From NCBI GenBank assembly GCA_020351775.1, contig CP070666.1:3907561-3965838 (forward strand): a DNA stretch of 58,278 nt, in the 5' to 3' direction. Within the stretch, counting starts at the first letter, position 1. Each line of letters begins with the position of its first letter. The position numbers were made by a program, and so were the translations under genes. Positions 19,046 through 28,260 of the stretch are shown piece by piece. The DNA is from Gemmatimonadota bacterium. Its GTDB lineage: Bacteria > Gemmatimonadota > Gemmatimonadetes > Gemmatimonadales > GWC2-71-9. A model generated the notes under the pieces. It did not search any database, had not been told where the DNA came from, and worked only from the letters and a program-made list of their open reading frames with translations.

Positions 19046-21088
19046 CTAGAACGATGAGGTAGGGGAGGCGGCAGCCGAATCGCCACCGTTCACATACTTG
19101 TCGTACCATGCCAGGTACCGCTCCAGACGATCCTTCTGGTATGACGGCACTCGCAAACTGTGCGACTGGCCGGGGTACACGACCAGCTGTGTCTCACGCC
19201 CCAACCGTTTCAACGCCTGGTACAGCTGCTCCGAGTTTTGGATCGGGACGTTCCAGTCGTCCTCGCCACCCATGATCAGAGTTGGGGTCACGATGTTCTC
19301 AACCATGTTGAACGGCGAAATCCGTTCCCAGGCCTCGCGGCTCTCCCACGGCAGCCCCAGCTCCTTTTCCCACTGGAGCTGGTAGTGGTCGTGTCCGTAG
19401 TTAGCCACGTAGAGAACCTCACTGGCGCCGGTAATGGCCGCCTTGAACCGGTCGGTCTTGGTGATCACGTGATCCGTGAGAATCCCTCCGTACGACCAGC
19501 CGCCGACACCCAGCCGATCAGGGTCGGCGTAGCCTTGTTCAATGGCGTAGTCCACGCCCGCCATCACGTCCTCGTAGTCCTTGTTTCCCCAGTCCGCCCA
19601 GATGGCGCGCGAAAAGTCCTGCCCGTAGCCCGAGGATCCTCGAGGATTGGTCATCACGACAACGTACCCATGCGCCGCGAACAACTGGGAATCGAAGCTG
19701 AAGCTGTGTGAGTATTGCGAGACTGGGCCTCCGTGGATCCGCAGCAGCGTGGGATAGCGCAGCGATTCGTCGTAGTCAGTCGGCAGGTAGATGAATCCCT
19801 CGATCTCGGTGCCGTCCTTCGAGGGGAACGTGACGTTCTTGACCTGCGCCAGTCGAATCCCGGATAAGAGCTCCTTATTCGCCGCGGTGAGCTGTTGCAG
19901 TCTGCCGCCTTGCAGCAGGAAGACCTCAGCCGGCAAGTCTGTCCGAGACACGAGTGCGGCAATCATCCCATTAGGCCCGTGGCCGAAACTACGTGCACTC
20001 AGTTGGCCCTCGATCGGCCGGCTCATTCTACGGCTGGTCAACTCCATGCGAACCAGATGGTTCTCACCACTGTCTTCCAACCCGAAGTAGATGGCACGGC
20101 CGTCTTTGTCGAACTGTGGCGCGCTCACATTGCGGTCCAACTCGACAGTGAGCAGCTGTGGCATGCCCCCTTGCGCCGGGGTAACGGCCAGGTGCCTGGT
20201 CGCATACCAGATGAGATCCGGGTCCAGCACCGTGGTGTACGCAATCCACCTCCCGTCAGGACTCCAGGTTGGGGATCTATCGGCTCCGGGGTTGGTCGTG
20301 ACCTGCAGGAGCATCCGTCCCTTGCCTGTGTTATCGGCGGCAACGACCCAGATGTCGCTGTTCGAATTAGCATCCGGATTGTCGGTGCGGTTGCTTACGA
20401 AGGCAATGTGCTTGCCGTCGGGACTCCAAACGCCCTGCGATTCGTCGTGGTCGCCGGAGGTGATCTGGGTCAGCTCCCTAGTCTCGATGTGGAACACGTA
20501 GAGATGGGTATGTCGATTGCCTGTGATATACCCGACGCCGTCACGCTTGAACTGTAGTCGATCAATTACCCACGGTTTGCAGGTCTCGGGCTCCTTCCCT
20601 TCCTCTTCTGGCTCCTCCTCAGCGTCTCGAATACTCAGCAGCAACCGCGTACCGTCGGGTGACCAACTGTAGTCCGAGATCCCCTGCTTCACGTCGGTGA
20701 GCTGCTGCGCCTCACCCCCCAAGCGATTGAGAGTCCACACCTGCCTCTTGCCTTCGTCTTTCGCTGCGGCGAAGGAGAGATACTTGCCATCGGGGCTCCA
20801 CCGCGGCCGGCTGGCCGAGTAGCCCTCCGCCGTCATCGGGATCGGCTCGCCGCCCCTGCTGGAGATCATCCAGATCCGGGTCTCGGTCTCTTCCTCTTCC
20901 AGGTTTGTCGTGGAGACCGTATACGCGACCCACATACCGTCCGGGCTGATCTGTGGATCGCCGACCCGCTTGATCGCGAACAGATCATCGATAGCGAGCG
21001 CCCGCCGAGATTGAGCCGCCAGCAACGCCGGCAGGAGAGCGGCAAGTAAGACAGAACTCGCCAGCAGCCTGGCGGGCCGGATAGACAT
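19046..21088 (-). CDS. Secreted S9 family peptidase (acylaminoacyl-peptidase/prolyl oligopeptidase type)
   Basis: 680 residues with a signal peptide ending LLAAQ. The N-terminal beta-propeller contains repeated WSPDG blades (RWSPDGKYLSFAA, SWSPDGTRLLLS, VWSPDGKHIAFVS, TWSPDGRWIAYT). The C-terminal alpha/beta-hydrolase has LLRIHGGPVSQY, the nucleophile elbow GVGGWSYGG with the catalytic Ser, the Asp region MGGEDDWNVP and the His in YPGQSHSLRVP. It degrades oligopeptides in the periplasm. An acidic insert EEEPEEEGKEPE in the third blade is unusual. A second, DPP-IV-like S9 enzyme is encoded at 45956-48139. Confidence 0.93.
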   Translation of the reverse strand: MSIRPARLLASSVLLAALLPALLAAQSRRALAIDDLFAIKRVGDPQISPDGMWVAYTVSTTNLEEEETETRIWMISSRGGEPIPMTAEGYSASRPRWSPDGKYLSFAAAKDEGKRQVWTLNRLGGEAQQLTDVKQGISDYSWSPDGTRLLLSIRDAEEEPEEEGKEPETCKPWVIDRLQFKRDGVGYITGNRHTHLYVFHIETRELTQITSGDHDESQGVWSPDGKHIAFVSNRTDNPDANSNSDIWVVAADNTGKGRMLLQVTTNPGADRSPTWSPDGRWIAYTTVLDPDLIWYATRHLAVTPAQGGMPQLLTVELDRNVSAPQFDKDGRAIYFGLEDSGENHLVRMELTSRRMSRPIEGQLSARSFGHGPNGMIAALVSRTDLPAEVFLLQGGRLQQLTAANKELLSGIRLAQVKNVTFPSKDGTEIEGFIYLPTDYDESLRYPTLLRIHGGPVSQYSHSFSFDSQLFAAHGYVVVMTNPRGSSGYGQDFSRAIWADWGNKDYEDVMAGVDYAIEQGYADPDRLGVGGWSYGGILTDHVITKTDRFKAAITGASEVLYVANYGHDHYQLQWEKELGLPWESREAWERISPFNMVENIVTPTLIMGGEDDWNVPIQNSEQLYQALKRLGRETQLVVYPGQSHSLRVPSYQKDRLERYLAWYDKYVNGGDSAAASPTSSF

Positions 21089-21330
21089 GCGATTGTGCTC
21101 CGTGACTAGAGGGGTAATGGGAATCTAACGCGAAGAGAGAGCGGTGGGACCGGTGGGCCGGCGGCCCCAATTCCCCGGCGGTCTGTCCGCACCAACCAAT
21201 CCCACCGACCACTTCGGACTCCGACATTCATCATTCAGACTTTCTCCGACTGACTCAACAGTGCCCAGCAGTCTGAATATCGAAAGCCGAAGTCCAGAGT
21301 CTAAAGTGAACGGACCCTGCAATCCGTACT

Positions 21331-22968
21331 CTATTTGTCCTTCGAGCCCGCCACCGCCCCCCTCTCGGACCTGGCCGGCCGTGCAGCTGCCTTCTTGGCG
21401 GCCGTCTCGTTCTTGCTGACCGATCCCAGAACCGCCGGCAGTTCGATGCCTGCCTGTTCAGCAAGCTCGTGCATCGCGGGAAGCGAGCCGATCAAGCTCG
21501 AGAGAAAATCTGCCGTCGTCCCACCATGTTTCCCTCCACCGCCTTTGCCCGAATCCCACACCGTGATCTTGTCGATCTTGAGATTCTGGATCGCCTTCAC
21601 TTGTTCTGCGACCAGTGTCGGCAGCTGTTCTATCATCAGCAGCGTCGGCGCGATTTGTGGGTTCTCCATGCAGGCTGCAACCAGGTTGCGGTACCCGTCC
21701 GCCTTGGCCTCCAGCACCTTGCGAACGCCTTCCGCTTCAGCAGTGTATTTCGCAAGCAGTGCGTCAGCTTCACCGCGCGCCTCACGACGCGCCTGCTCGG
21801 CGGTGGCTTCAGCTTCGATCTCGATGCGCTGCTTCTCGATCTCTTGTGGTGCCAGCTCATCTTTGCCCAGTCGCGCGATCTCCTGCTCCCGCTGGGCCAG
21901 GAAGATGTTCTCCTCCGCCTTGGCCGCGGCGACTTCGGCCTTCCGCTTGGCTTCTGCGCGGACCTCCGCTAGCTGCGCATTGGACTCCGCGATCTCCGCT
22001 CGAGACCTGTTCTCTCCCTGCACCGCCAGCGACTCCGCACTGGCAACCTGTACACGCTGCTCCTGCTCCGCCCTCTTCTTGGCGGCAACCGTTTCGGCAT
22101 CACGCTCCGCAGTCGCGATCTCGTAGTCGCGCTTTGCCTCCACCTCACCCTTGATCGCATCCGCTTCGAACGCTGCCACGGCTACTCGCTGTTGCTGCTC
22201 GGCCTCCTTCTGGCCGGTAGCCGAAGTCGCAGCCTCCTTGGCGACCCCTATGTTACGCTCCCGGTCCGCGATTGCCTGTCCTGTAGCACCATCACGCTCC
22301 TGCTGCGCAACCTCGACGCGAGCACGGTTGATCGCCTCGGCAGCGGCGCGCTTACCGATCGCCTCGATGTAGCCACTCTCATCCGTGATGTCACGGATGT
22401 TCACGTTGATCAGCGCCAGGCCGATCTTGTTGATCTCCTCCGTGACGTTCTCGTTGATGAGGCTCATGAACTTCTCGCGGTCCTTGTTGATCTCTTCGAT
22501 CGATAGAGTCGCAATCACCAACCGCAGTTGTCCCAGGATGATGTCTTGCGCTTGCTCCTGTACCTTTGCCTCGCTCAAGTGCAGCAGGCGCTCGGCCGCG
22601 GCGTTCATGAGGACCGCGTCCGTCGAGATACCAACAGTGAATGTTGCAGGAACATTCACCCTGATGTTATTGAGCGACAGCGCCCCCTGTAGCGGGATGT
22701 CTATCACCATCGGCTCGAGGTTCAGGAAGGCGTAGTCCTGCAATAGCGGCAGTACGAACTTGCCGCCACCGTGCAGACATTGGGCGGCCCGGTTGGCCCC
22801 CACCTTACCGTAGATCACCAGAACCCGGTTACTGGGACAACGTTTGTACTGCTTGACTACGAATACGAGGAAGAACAAGAAAAGCAGCGCCACCGACCCG
22901 ATGAGGCCAAACCACATCAGCGGCGCGCCTTCAACGCCAGTCTGTGGCGGCAGTAAGACGGAGAACAT
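21331..22968 (-). CDS. Flotillin-family membrane scaffold protein
   Basis: 545 residues. An N-terminal membrane segment (about 19-38) is followed by the SPFH/band-7 domain (YKRCPSNRVLVIYGKVG to about residue 200) and then roughly 230 residues of Ala/Glu-rich helix with repeated EAEA/KAEV heptads, the flotillin domain. The tail is glycine-rich (GKGGGGKHGG) and ends in a basic Ala/Lys segment. Flotillins assemble into membrane microdomains. The ATG at 22968 follows AAAGGGG by eight bases; a GTG at 22986 is in frame but poorer. The NfeD-like gene lies 27 bases upstream, the classic flotillin-NfeD pairing. Confidence 0.9.
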   Translation of the reverse strand: MFSVLLPPQTGVEGAPLMWFGLIGSVALLFLFFLVFVVKQYKRCPSNRVLVIYGKVGANRAAQCLHGGGKFVLPLLQDYAFLNLEPMVIDIPLQGALSLNNIRVNVPATFTVGISTDAVLMNAAAERLLHLSEAKVQEQAQDIILGQLRLVIATLSIEEINKDREKFMSLINENVTEEINKIGLALINVNIRDITDESGYIEAIGKRAAAEAINRARVEVAQQERDGATGQAIADRERNIGVAKEAATSATGQKEAEQQQRVAVAAFEADAIKGEVEAKRDYEIATAERDAETVAAKKRAEQEQRVQVASAESLAVQGENRSRAEIAESNAQLAEVRAEAKRKAEVAAAKAEENIFLAQREQEIARLGKDELAPQEIEKQRIEIEAEATAEQARREARGEADALLAKYTAEAEGVRKVLEAKADGYRNLVAACMENPQIAPTLLMIEQLPTLVAEQVKAIQNLKIDKITVWDSGKGGGGKHGGTTADFLSSLIGSLPAMHELAEQAGIELPAVLGSVSKNETAAKKAAARPARSERGAVAGSKDK

Positions 22969-22995
22969 GATCAATGCCCCTTTCACCGTTTGGCT

Positions 22996-23616
22996 TCAAA
23001 CCCTCGTTACCGTGACTGTGTTGTCGTCGTTGACTTCCGTGATCCGAACTCGAGCGTGCGACTCGATTGCGTCGCTGTCAGTGACGGCGTTGTAGAAACG
23101 CTCGCGGTCGTCAATCACCAACCGCACCCGCCCACGTCCGCTGCGGTGCGGCGGAACAGTTATGTATACGCTACCCTCGACTCCCAGTGCCGAATTGATC
23201 GACATCGTGCCACTGCTTTGCAGCCGATACACTCCCTCCAGCAGCTTGCCCAAGAGCCACACCATTCCCACACCCACCGCCAGTCCGAAGAGCGTGCTGG
23301 TGGTGGCTGACCAACCAGCGCCTTTGAACCCTCCCAACCCTCCCCAGCCAAACCCCATCATGAACGCAGCTATTGATTGAATGGAAAGCAACTTGAACGC
23401 GCTACTCGAGTCACCGTGGTCGCCCAGGTGCGAGTCGCCGTGGACGTCGCCATGCAGGTCTCCTTGAAAATCGACGTGAACATCACCATGGACATCGGCG
23501 TGCATGTCCCCGTGTCCGCCGACCAGCATCAGAGCGAGGCGCAGTATGAAGAAGAACGAACCGAGGAACGCCGGTACCGTGAACCAAACGGCATTGCCGC
23601 CAAAGAAGAGATCCAT
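22996..23616 (-). CDS. NfeD/YqiJ-like membrane protein with His/Asp-rich loop
   Basis: 206 residues. Membrane segments occur at about 8-32, 80-95 and 108-125; the final 70 residues form an OB-fold-like domain (LGVEGSVYITVPPHRSGRGRVRLVI to TVTVTRV). Between the first two membrane segments is a repetitive stretch of about 35 residues built from HGD/HVD/HAD triplets, with about ten His and many Asp, which could bind metal. Such His/Asp runs occur in relatives of this family. The ATG is preceded by GGGGGGAC; an upstream TTG is less likely. It forms an operon with the flotillin gene. Confidence 0.85.
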   Translation of the reverse strand: MDLFFGGNAVWFTVPAFLGSFFFILRLALMLVGGHGDMHADVHGDVHVDFQGDLHGDVHGDSHLGDHGDSSSAFKLLSIQSIAAFMMGFGWGGLGGFKGAGWSATTSTLFGLAVGVGMVWLLGKLLEGVYRLQSSGTMSINSALGVEGSVYITVPPHRSGRGRVRLVIDDRERFYNAVTDSDAIESHARVRITEVNDDNTVTVTRV

Positions 23617-23947
23617 CCGTCCCCCCAAATGTATGGAAGCAACGAGATACCGCGTGCGATGGGTGCCCTAAACGTATCGCCGGAAACTCACGTGGTCTAG
23701 ATCGTGTCCACGCATGCTCCACGCACATGCTCTGGTCAGTGCCATTTAGTTGATGCACTCCCTTGGCCGCTGGTTGCGCGACGGTAACCGCTCGGGCTGA
23801 TACCAGGAGATTCTCCATACCCCCTCAGGCTCCTTGGACTCTGGCCTGCCCATGCATAGGTTTTTGAAGGGCCAAGCGCATCGCGACCGGCTCCCCAAAC
23901 ACGAGACCGGGCGCACCACTCATGACGGCAGCCGCACACGCGAATCG
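23617..23947. other. Divergent intergenic region (nfeD-like / DUF3006)
   Basis: 331 bases separating the minus-strand NfeD-like gene from the plus-strand DUF3006 gene. It must hold both promoters, but I cannot point to a convincing -35/-10 pair. The plus-strand frame is open through the second part of the region; its translation is basic and unlike a protein domain, so the gene start is placed at 23948. Confidence 0.4.
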
Positions 23948-24190
23948 ATGCTGAAACGCTACTACACAGTCACGAGCATAAACGGCCCAACCGCTCTGCT
24001 AGTCGATGACGACAGGCATCAGATAGCCGTTCCGCTCACTCGACTTCCCAGGGCGACCTCCAAGGGCTGCTTGCTGTTGGTACCGTTAGACAGTGCCGGC
24101 ACGCCGACATGGTCCGGTGCCAGGATCGACGAGGACGAAGCCAAACGTCGCCTGCGTGACATTGACGGTGCAGGTGGCGGCTCTGAATGA
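23948..24190 (+). CDS. DUF3006-like small protein
   Basis: 80 residues. The pattern is a small beta domain: YTVTSINGPTALLVDDDRHQIAVPLTRLP, then GCLLLVPLDS, then a Glu/Asp/Arg helix EDEAKRRLRDI. This matches DUF3006, whose members have an 'I..I.G..AVL......v.vP...LP.....G..l.v' core. Function unknown. The stop overlaps the start of the serine hydrolase gene by four bases (ATGA), so the two are probably translated together. Confidence 0.6.
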   Translation: MLKRYYTVTSINGPTALLVDDDRHQIAVPLTRLPRATSKGCLLLVPLDSAGTPTWSGARIDEDEAKRRLRDIDGAGGGSE

Positions 24191-25629
24191 TTGGAATGCT
24201 GCGAATGCGAGTAACGATGACCAACACACGATCGGTTGGGCGGGACCGCGCCAGCAGGCTCTGTTACGGACTCACCCGCCCGGTCCTACTGTTGTCAGCG
24301 GTCCTGCCGCTGACCGTATCTGGCATACCTGCCCAAACCATTCGGCTTGGCGAAGAACTCGAGCAAACGGTACGCGCCCGAGTAGACAACGGACACAATG
24401 TCGGCATCGTGGTCGGCGTCGTGGACGAGCAAGGATCACGCTACTACTCCTACGGCGAGACGTCCTACGGCAACAGCACCCTCCCCGATGAGAACTCGGT
24501 GTTCGAGATCGGGTCCATCACAAAAGTGTTCACAGCCACGCTGCTGGCAGACATGGTGCGGCGCGGTGAGGTGAGACTGGACGATCGCATCGAACAGTAT
24601 CTGCCTGACGGGGTCATCGCACCCACCAGAGGAGGCGCCTCGATCACGCTGCTCGACCTTGCCACCCACACGTCGGGCCTGCCCCGCATTCCCAGCAACT
24701 TCCAGCCCGCCGATCCCAGCAACCCGTACGCCGACTACACCACACAACAGATGTACGAGTTCCTGAGCGGATACAGTCTGCAGCGTGACATAGGAGAACG
24801 GTACGAGTACTCCAACTACGGTGCAGGCTTACTCGGGAACCTGCTGGCCAACGCGGCAGGATCCAGCTACCCCGATCTGATAGAACAACGCGTAGTAACG
24901 GTCCTCGGAATGGACGATACAGCCATCGAGTTGTCCAGCGATATGCGGGCTCGGCTCGCCTACGGGCATCTCGATACCACTCGCGTCGCCAACTGGGACA
25001 TCCTAGCTCTCGCCGGAGCAGGCGCCCTGCGATCTACTGCCGCCGATATGCTCACGTTCCTGGCCGCCAATCTAGGGCTGGTGGATACGCCGATTCGATT
25101 GGCGCTGAACGATACTCACGCTCCCAGAAAGCAAACCAACTCGCCAGCCACGCAGGTCGGGTTGGGCTGGCATATACGCAAGGGCGAGAACGGCGAGACC
25201 GTGTGGCACAATGGCGGCACCGGAGGCTACCGCAGCTTCGCCGGATTCGTACGAGGAGGTAGCGCCGGCGTCGTCGTGTTGACGAACTCGAATCGGAGCG
25301 CCGACGATATCGGCTTCCACCTGCTTGATCCCAGTGCGCCGCTGCAACCGGTACAGGTCAAAGCGATTGTCGAGCGCGCAGTGCTCGAGCGCTATGTCGG
25401 GCTGTACGAGTTGACTCCGACAATTGTCTTTGATGTCCGGTTGGAGGACAGCCAACTCAAAGTGCAATTGACTGGCCAAGGCAGATTTCCGATTTACGCC
25501 CAATCCGAGACGGAATTTTTCTATACGATCGTCGACGCTCAAATCACCTTCGAAGTGGATGAGACCGGAAAGGTCACCGCTTTGGTGCTGCACCAGGGTG
25601 GCTTGGAGCAGCGAGCTCGGCGGCGGTGA
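24187..25629 (+). CDS. Serine hydrolase of the beta-lactamase/class C (CubicO) family
   Basis: 480 residues. After an N-terminal arginine-rich stretch and a hydrophobic signal (PVLLLSAVLPLTVSGIPAQ), the penicillin-binding fold shows the SxxK motif in EIGSITKVFTA, the YxN motif in YEYSNYGAGL, and HNGG in WHNGGTGGYRSF, which replaces KTG as in class C enzymes and esterases. Residues after about 390 form a separate beta-barrel-like C-terminal domain (YVGLYELTPTIVFDV...). Likely a periplasmic peptidase, esterase or D-aminopeptidase rather than a true beta-lactamase. The first ATG overlaps the DUF3006 stop; internal ATGs could be used. Confidence 0.85.
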   Translation: MIGMLRMRVTMTNTRSVGRDRASRLCYGLTRPVLLLSAVLPLTVSGIPAQTIRLGEELEQTVRARVDNGHNVGIVVGVVDEQGSRYYSYGETSYGNSTLPDENSVFEIGSITKVFTATLLADMVRRGEVRLDDRIEQYLPDGVIAPTRGGASITLLDLATHTSGLPRIPSNFQPADPSNPYADYTTQQMYEFLSGYSLQRDIGERYEYSNYGAGLLGNLLANAAGSSYPDLIEQRVVTVLGMDDTAIELSSDMRARLAYGHLDTTRVANWDILALAGAGALRSTAADMLTFLAANLGLVDTPIRLALNDTHAPRKQTNSPATQVGLGWHIRKGENGETVWHNGGTGGYRSFAGFVRGGSAGVVVLTNSNRSADDIGFHLLDPSAPLQPVQVKAIVERAVLERYVGLYELTPTIVFDVRLEDSQLKVQLTGQGRFPIYAQSETEFFYTIVDAQITFEVDETGKVTALVLHQGGLEQRARRR

Positions 25630-25704
25630 CTCCATGACTGCAGATTGCCACCGGGCGTTGGCACCCGATGGTAGGTCTGTGTACCCCAGCACCAGGCGAT
25701 GGCC

Positions 25705-26766
25705 TCAGTGTTGTTCCTCCATGGGACCGAGTTCGGGTAACGGCGTATCCTTCGTGTGGCGGGGCAGAATGGGATAGTCGATCTGTGGCTGGCTACCAGT
25801 CAACGATCGCAGGAACGCAACGATCGAGGTTGCCTCGGCCTCGGTCAGATCGGTGCCTAGTTGCGCTGTGCCCATTACGCGAACGGCAGCGCCGAGATCC
25901 CATACAGCGCCGGAGTGGAAGTACGGTGGCGTCAGATCGACGTTCCTCAGGGAAGGCGCCTTGAAGAAGTAGTCGTCGGACTCCACCTGCGTTACAGCAG
26001 ACCTGCCCTTGTCCCCGGGGGGCAGTAGGTCCGCACCCGGCCGCTGCACCAACCCAAACGGGAAGTAACCAGCACCACCGACGTTGTGCCCGCCGTGACA
26101 TGCGGTGCAGCCTTTGCCGGTGAACAGCTCCAGCCCCTGCAGCTGAGCCTCGTCGAGCGCCGCCTCATCGCCAGCCAAATATCGGTCGAACGGCGAACCC
26201 GGCGTGATCAGCGTGGCCTCGAAAGCCTCGATCGCACGAGCCATGTTCTCGAAGGTGACAGGGTTGGCTTCGTCGGGAAACGCTTCCTCAAACAGCTGCA
26301 CGTACTCGGGAATGCTCTGCAGCGTCTGAACGACCCGATCGGGTGTACTGTTCATCTCCACGGCCGCCTGGACCGGGCCCATTGCCTGCTCCTTGAGATC
26401 CGCGGCCCGACCATCCCAGAATTGAGCGATGTTGAACACCGCATTGAGCACCGTTGGTGAGTTGCGCGGCCCCTTCTGCCAACCGTGTCCAACCGACGTT
26501 GCGAGTAAGTCGACGCCACCCAACGCCAGATTGTGACAGGTATTGCAGCTTATCAGCCAGCTGCGGGACAGACGCGGTTCGAAGAACAGCATCTTCCCCA
26601 GCTCGACCTTACGTTCGGTGATCGGATTGCCCACTAGCTCCGGCGGGTCTGTCGGCAGCGCGGCTAGGCCGGCTACGGCTATTGGCACCGCCGATTCGGG
26701 TGTAGTATCAGCCTGCTGGCATGCCAACGGAAACAGAAGAGCCACTAACGGCAGCAACCGCTTCAT
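25705..26766 (-). CDS. Di-heme cytochrome c peroxidase family lipoprotein
   Basis: 353 residues. Lipobox FPLACQ (Cys 16). Two c-type heme sites: CNTCH (74-78) and CTACH (220-224). Family motifs include LGKMLFFEPRLSRS, RNSPTVLNAVFN, FWDGRAADLKEQA, FTGKGCTACHGGHN and FKAPSLRNVDLTPPYFHSGAV with a candidate distal heme Met further on. The enzyme reduces hydrogen peroxide in the periplasm with electrons from small cytochromes; MauG-like oxidases share the same fold and cannot be excluded. An unusual 17-bp tandem repeat lies 27 bases upstream of the start codon. Confidence 0.92.
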   Translation of the reverse strand: MKRLLPLVALLFPLACQQADTTPESAVPIAVAGLAALPTDPPELVGNPITERKVELGKMLFFEPRLSRSWLISCNTCHNLALGGVDLLATSVGHGWQKGPRNSPTVLNAVFNIAQFWDGRAADLKEQAMGPVQAAVEMNSTPDRVVQTLQSIPEYVQLFEEAFPDEANPVTFENMARAIEAFEATLITPGSPFDRYLAGDEAALDEAQLQGLELFTGKGCTACHGGHNVGGAGYFPFGLVQRPGADLLPPGDKGRSAVTQVESDDYFFKAPSLRNVDLTPPYFHSGAVWDLGAAVRVMGTAQLGTDLTEAEATSIVAFLRSLTGSQPQIDYPILPRHTKDTPLPELGPMEEQH

Positions 26767-27116
26767 ATCCTTCCCCCTGACCGCAGTGTCTTTGAGGGTG
26801 CTAATACTAATAGGGTGCTAATGCTGAATAAGGGCAATATGCAATGTCGTGCAGCGCCACCCAAACTGTGATGAAAAGCAGTCTAAGCCCGCGGCCTGTC
26901 GCACCGCGCGGAGCCACCGAAGGCGCTGTGAGCGACGGCACCATTCCGGATCACCGCAAGGCATCGATCCACCCACCACGTGCACCGCTCACCTCCGCGA
27001 GGTGCTGACCGTCACAGCGCAGCGGCTGCCAGGGGCCTAGCTTGGCGTCGTCAACCGGGTCCCCATCTCTCCGGGCGGGATTCATCGCCTCGCCAGCAAT
27101 CTGGAGGTAGAACGTT
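26767..27116. other. Divergent intergenic region (peroxidase / lipoprotein)
   Basis: 350 bases holding the promoters of the minus-strand peroxidase and plus-strand lipoprotein genes. The part next to the peroxidase is AT-richer and contains the 17-bp tandem repeat annotated separately. The rest contains no protein-like frame. CTGGAGG at about 27101-27107 is the ribosome site of the lipoprotein gene. Confidence 0.5.
26794..26827. repeat. Two tandem 17-bp repeats upstream of the peroxidase gene
   Basis: Units 26794-26810 and 26811-26827 match at 14 of 17 positions and share GGGTGCTAAT. They sit 27-61 bases upstream of the peroxidase ATG, where a repressor or activator would bind. The half-site resembles one arm of a CIRCE element, but the repeats are direct rather than inverted, so HrcA control is not supported. 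Confidence 0.45.
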
Positions 27117-28202
27117 ATGTCATTACGCTACAACTACTTAGGGGCACTAACCGTGGCAGCCGCTTTGGCTCTGTCGGCATGCTCCGACTCCACCGGCCCG
27201 AACTTCGACGGCAATTTCGATGCGGCCGGCACATCCAGCAGTCTGCAGACGATCAACGCAGCGTTCGACACCCCGGCGTTCCAGAGTTTCGCCGCCTTGG
27301 GCGGCGAGTTCGTGGTCGGGGGTGGCGTCGCGGCAGCGTCGGCCGAGCTGCTCACCACATCCGCCAGCCCGGTTACAATGTCGCAGCGTGCCGAGGTGGC
27401 GGCCCACCAGATCCTCGCGGCAGTGGCCGCACCGGCCGCGATCCTCATCCCCGAGCAGTATCGAGGCCTCACGTACGACTACGTGCCGGGTGAAGGCTAC
27501 CAAGTCGATCCCGACCGGACAGAAGGCCCCACGACCGGCGTCCGCTTCATTCTGTACGAGGTCGTAGTGAATCCGGTCACCGGTGAGATCACCGGAGTTG
27601 GGGACGAGATCGGGTATGTCGATCTGATCGATCTCAGCACGGATACCGAGGCGTCGGTGCAGCTGATCGTGTTCGCAGGCGGCATCACGTACCTGGACTA
27701 CACCGTGACGGCCGAAGGCCCTCCGACTGCACCGAGTTTCAGCATCGTAGGCACAATCAGCGATGGTGAGAACCAGGCCAGTTTCGAGCTCTCGGCCTCC
27801 GCAGTGATCACCTTCGTCAGCGTCACACTGAACCTCGACTACCAGATCTCGGTGGGCACCGACTTTGTGATCAGCGCGACACTGAGTCTGGAGACCGACG
27901 CCGAAGAGAACTTCAGTGTAGAAGTGGACGTCACCCTCACCTATCAAGGCTTCCCGGTGAGCGTCACCGGCAGTATCACCAACGATCTTGGGGTGTTGGA
28001 GGTACGTGCCGACGGCGACCTGTTCGCGACGATAACTGTTACCGAGTCGAGCATCACTGTACTCGGCGCGGACGAAGAGCCCCTGGATCAGGACGAAATC
28101 AACGCGCTGCGGGAGTTGATAGAGATGCTGGAAGAGGTCTTCGATGTCTGGGAAGACTTGTTCGAGCCAGTGGAGTTCTTGTTTGAGGGACCGCAGTCCT
28201 AG
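27117..28202 (+). CDS. Secreted beta-rich lipoprotein of unknown function
   Basis: 361 residues. Signal peptide with lipobox ALSACSDSTGP, a style common in Gemmatimonadota. The mature protein begins with an alanine/serine-rich helical part (to about residue 115), followed by about 200 residues of alternating hydrophobic/polar beta strands with repeated 'T.S.....TFVSVTLNLDYQI' and 'FSVEVDVTLTYQG' character. The C-terminus is a strongly acidic helix (ALRELIEMLEEVFDVWEDLFE). No catalytic motif is visible. The ribosome site TGGAGG precedes the ATG. Confidence 0.75.
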   Translation: MSLRYNYLGALTVAAALALSACSDSTGPNFDGNFDAAGTSSSLQTINAAFDTPAFQSFAALGGEFVVGGGVAAASAELLTTSASPVTMSQRAEVAAHQILAAVAAPAAILIPEQYRGLTYDYVPGEGYQVDPDRTEGPTTGVRFILYEVVVNPVTGEITGVGDEIGYVDLIDLSTDTEASVQLIVFAGGITYLDYTVTAEGPPTAPSFSIVGTISDGENQASFELSASAVITFVSVTLNLDYQISVGTDFVISATLSLETDAEENFSVEVDVTLTYQGFPVSVTGSITNDLGVLEVRADGDLFATITVTESSITVLGADEEPLDQDEINALRELIEMLEEVFDVWEDLFEPVEFLFEGPQS

Positions 28203-28215
28203 AAGACGTGTGTGA

Positions 28216-28260
28216 GTGAGTCGTGGAGTGGCGACCCTGGCCCGTTACTTCACGACTCAC
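28216..28260. terminator. Possible bidirectional hairpin between convergent genes
   Basis: Perfect 10-bp arms GTGAGTCGTG (28216-28225) and CACGACTCAC (28251-28260) flank a 25-base loop, just after the lipoprotein stop and overlapping the last codons of the convergent gene. The long loop and the lack of a T-run make it a weak terminator call. Confidence 0.35.

Noticed and set aside
24187..25629. True beta-lactamase (resistance gene)
   Set aside because: Although the SxxK and YxN motifs fit, this broad family is mostly peptidases and esterases and the extra C-terminal domain is not found in AmpC.
26794..26827. CIRCE-like heat-shock operator
   Set aside because: The GGGTGCTAA half-sites are direct repeats; CIRCE needs inverted arms with a 9-base spacer.
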